Shown in pieces: positions 63,799 through 64,000 of a stretch of 64,000 nucleotides of DNA. Both the position numbers and the translations under genes were made by a program. A model generated the notes under the pieces. It was given only the letters and a program-made list of their open reading frames with translations. It did not search any database and was not told where the DNA came from. The first letter of the stretch is position 1, and every line of letters begins with the position of its first letter. Where the stretch lies: the NCBI RefSeq assembly GCF_020164745.1, contig NZ_JAIUGV010000004.1, forward strand, positions 310,001-374,000, read 5' to 3'. Origin of the DNA: Mesorhizobium sp. ES1-4 (GTDB lineage: Bacteria > Pseudomonadota > Alphaproteobacteria > Rhizobiales > Rhizobiaceae).

Positions 63799-64000
63799 TC
63801 AGTCTCGACGTCCCCTGAAAAAATCCTTCAGCAGCAGGCCCGCTTCGGTTTCCGCCATGCCCGGATAGATGTCGGGCGTGTGGTGGCAGGTCGGTGAAGC
63901 GAAGAAGCGCACGCCGTTGACCACGGCGCCGCCCTTTTCGTCCGCAGCGCCGAAATAGAGACGGCGCAGCCTGGCGAAGGAGATTGCCCCGGCGCACATG
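63799..64000 (-). CDS. tadA: tRNA-specific adenosine deaminase, C-terminal part
   Basis: TadA converts A34 to inosine in tRNA-Arg(ACG) by zinc-dependent deamination. The last 66 residues are present, running off the window at 64000: MCAGAISFARLRRLYFGAADEKGGAVVNGVRFF begins just after the zinc-site cysteine pair (here the second Cys of PCxxC is the C in MCAG), then CHHTPDIYPGMAETEAGLLLKDFFRGRRD. The His/Glu catalytic HAE motif lies outside the window. Convergent with the lipoprotein gene. Confidence 0.93.
   Translation of the reverse strand, partial: MCAGAISFARLRRLYFGAADEKGGAVVNGVRFFASPTCHHTPDIYPGMAETEAGLLLKDFFRGRRD

Overview
The window comes from a high-GC alphaproteobacterium, most likely a rhizobial member of the Hyphomicrobiales close to Mesorhizobium. 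The evidence is a complete aapJQMP general amino-acid transporter next to metC, an HdaA-type DnaA regulator, bacterial homologues of mitochondrial complex I subunits NDUFS4 and NDUFS6, a CIRCE-controlled groESL operon, a choline-binding protein next to a BetI-like regulator, and promoters of the EcfG general stress response type (GGAAC-N16-CGTT). The genus is inferred from recognised proteins, not from a database search. There is no prophage, CRISPR array or intact insertion sequence; this is mostly ordinary chromosome with a few accessory patches.

Layout. 1-3.2 kb: 5' part of purM (minus), then a tight plus-strand run of a CDP-alcohol phosphatidyltransferase, an AI-2E/PerM permease and hdaA. 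3.2-11 kb: cupin protein, tRNA-Pro(TGG), NDUFS4-like protein, tRNA-Arg(TCT), an isochorismatase-family hydrolase divergent from a LysR regulator, a small protein behind an EcfG promoter, a diguanylate cyclase, a glycosyltransferase and an anion transporter. 11-20.5 kb: HPP-CBS membrane protein, metC, the aap operon, a DUF2459 protein, an FAD monooxygenase and a zf-CHCC protein. 20.5-25.3 kb: ppk-ppx behind a Pho box, then two DoxX proteins. 25.4-31.6 kb: fumC, an SDR, BetI-like regulator with choX and a hydrolase, csbD and a GST. 31.6-36.2 kb: cspA, a candidate sRNA, four small translationally linked ORFs, a LysE exporter, and NTF2-like/osmC divergent from a TetR regulator.

36.2-42.8 kb: groES-groEL followed by a tandem duplication of the groEL 3' end, a divergent methyltransferase/ATP-grasp pair, a TetR regulator divergent from a MarR-GNAT fusion, and an AraC-GyrI protein. 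43-46.6 kb: a cobalamin riboswitch controlling DUF1636, an ABC ATPase, a binding protein and a permease (corrinoid uptake); a large palindrome lies on its promoter. 46.7-50.2 kb: an emrRAB-type multidrug efflux cluster with a complex folded RNA between emrA and emrB. 50.2-56 kb: a CAP lipoprotein and two orphan TadG-like proteins flanking a DUF2189 protein and a LysE exporter. 56-64 kb: HAD phosphatase-ribF, HdeD, MipA/OmpV, ileS, a lipoprotein and the 3' end of tadA.

The most interesting leads are the emrA-emrB structured RNA, the palindrome plus B12 riboswitch at the corrinoid operon, the groEL-tail tandem duplication, the uncharacterised methyltransferase/ATP-grasp pair, and the candidate sRNA behind cspA.
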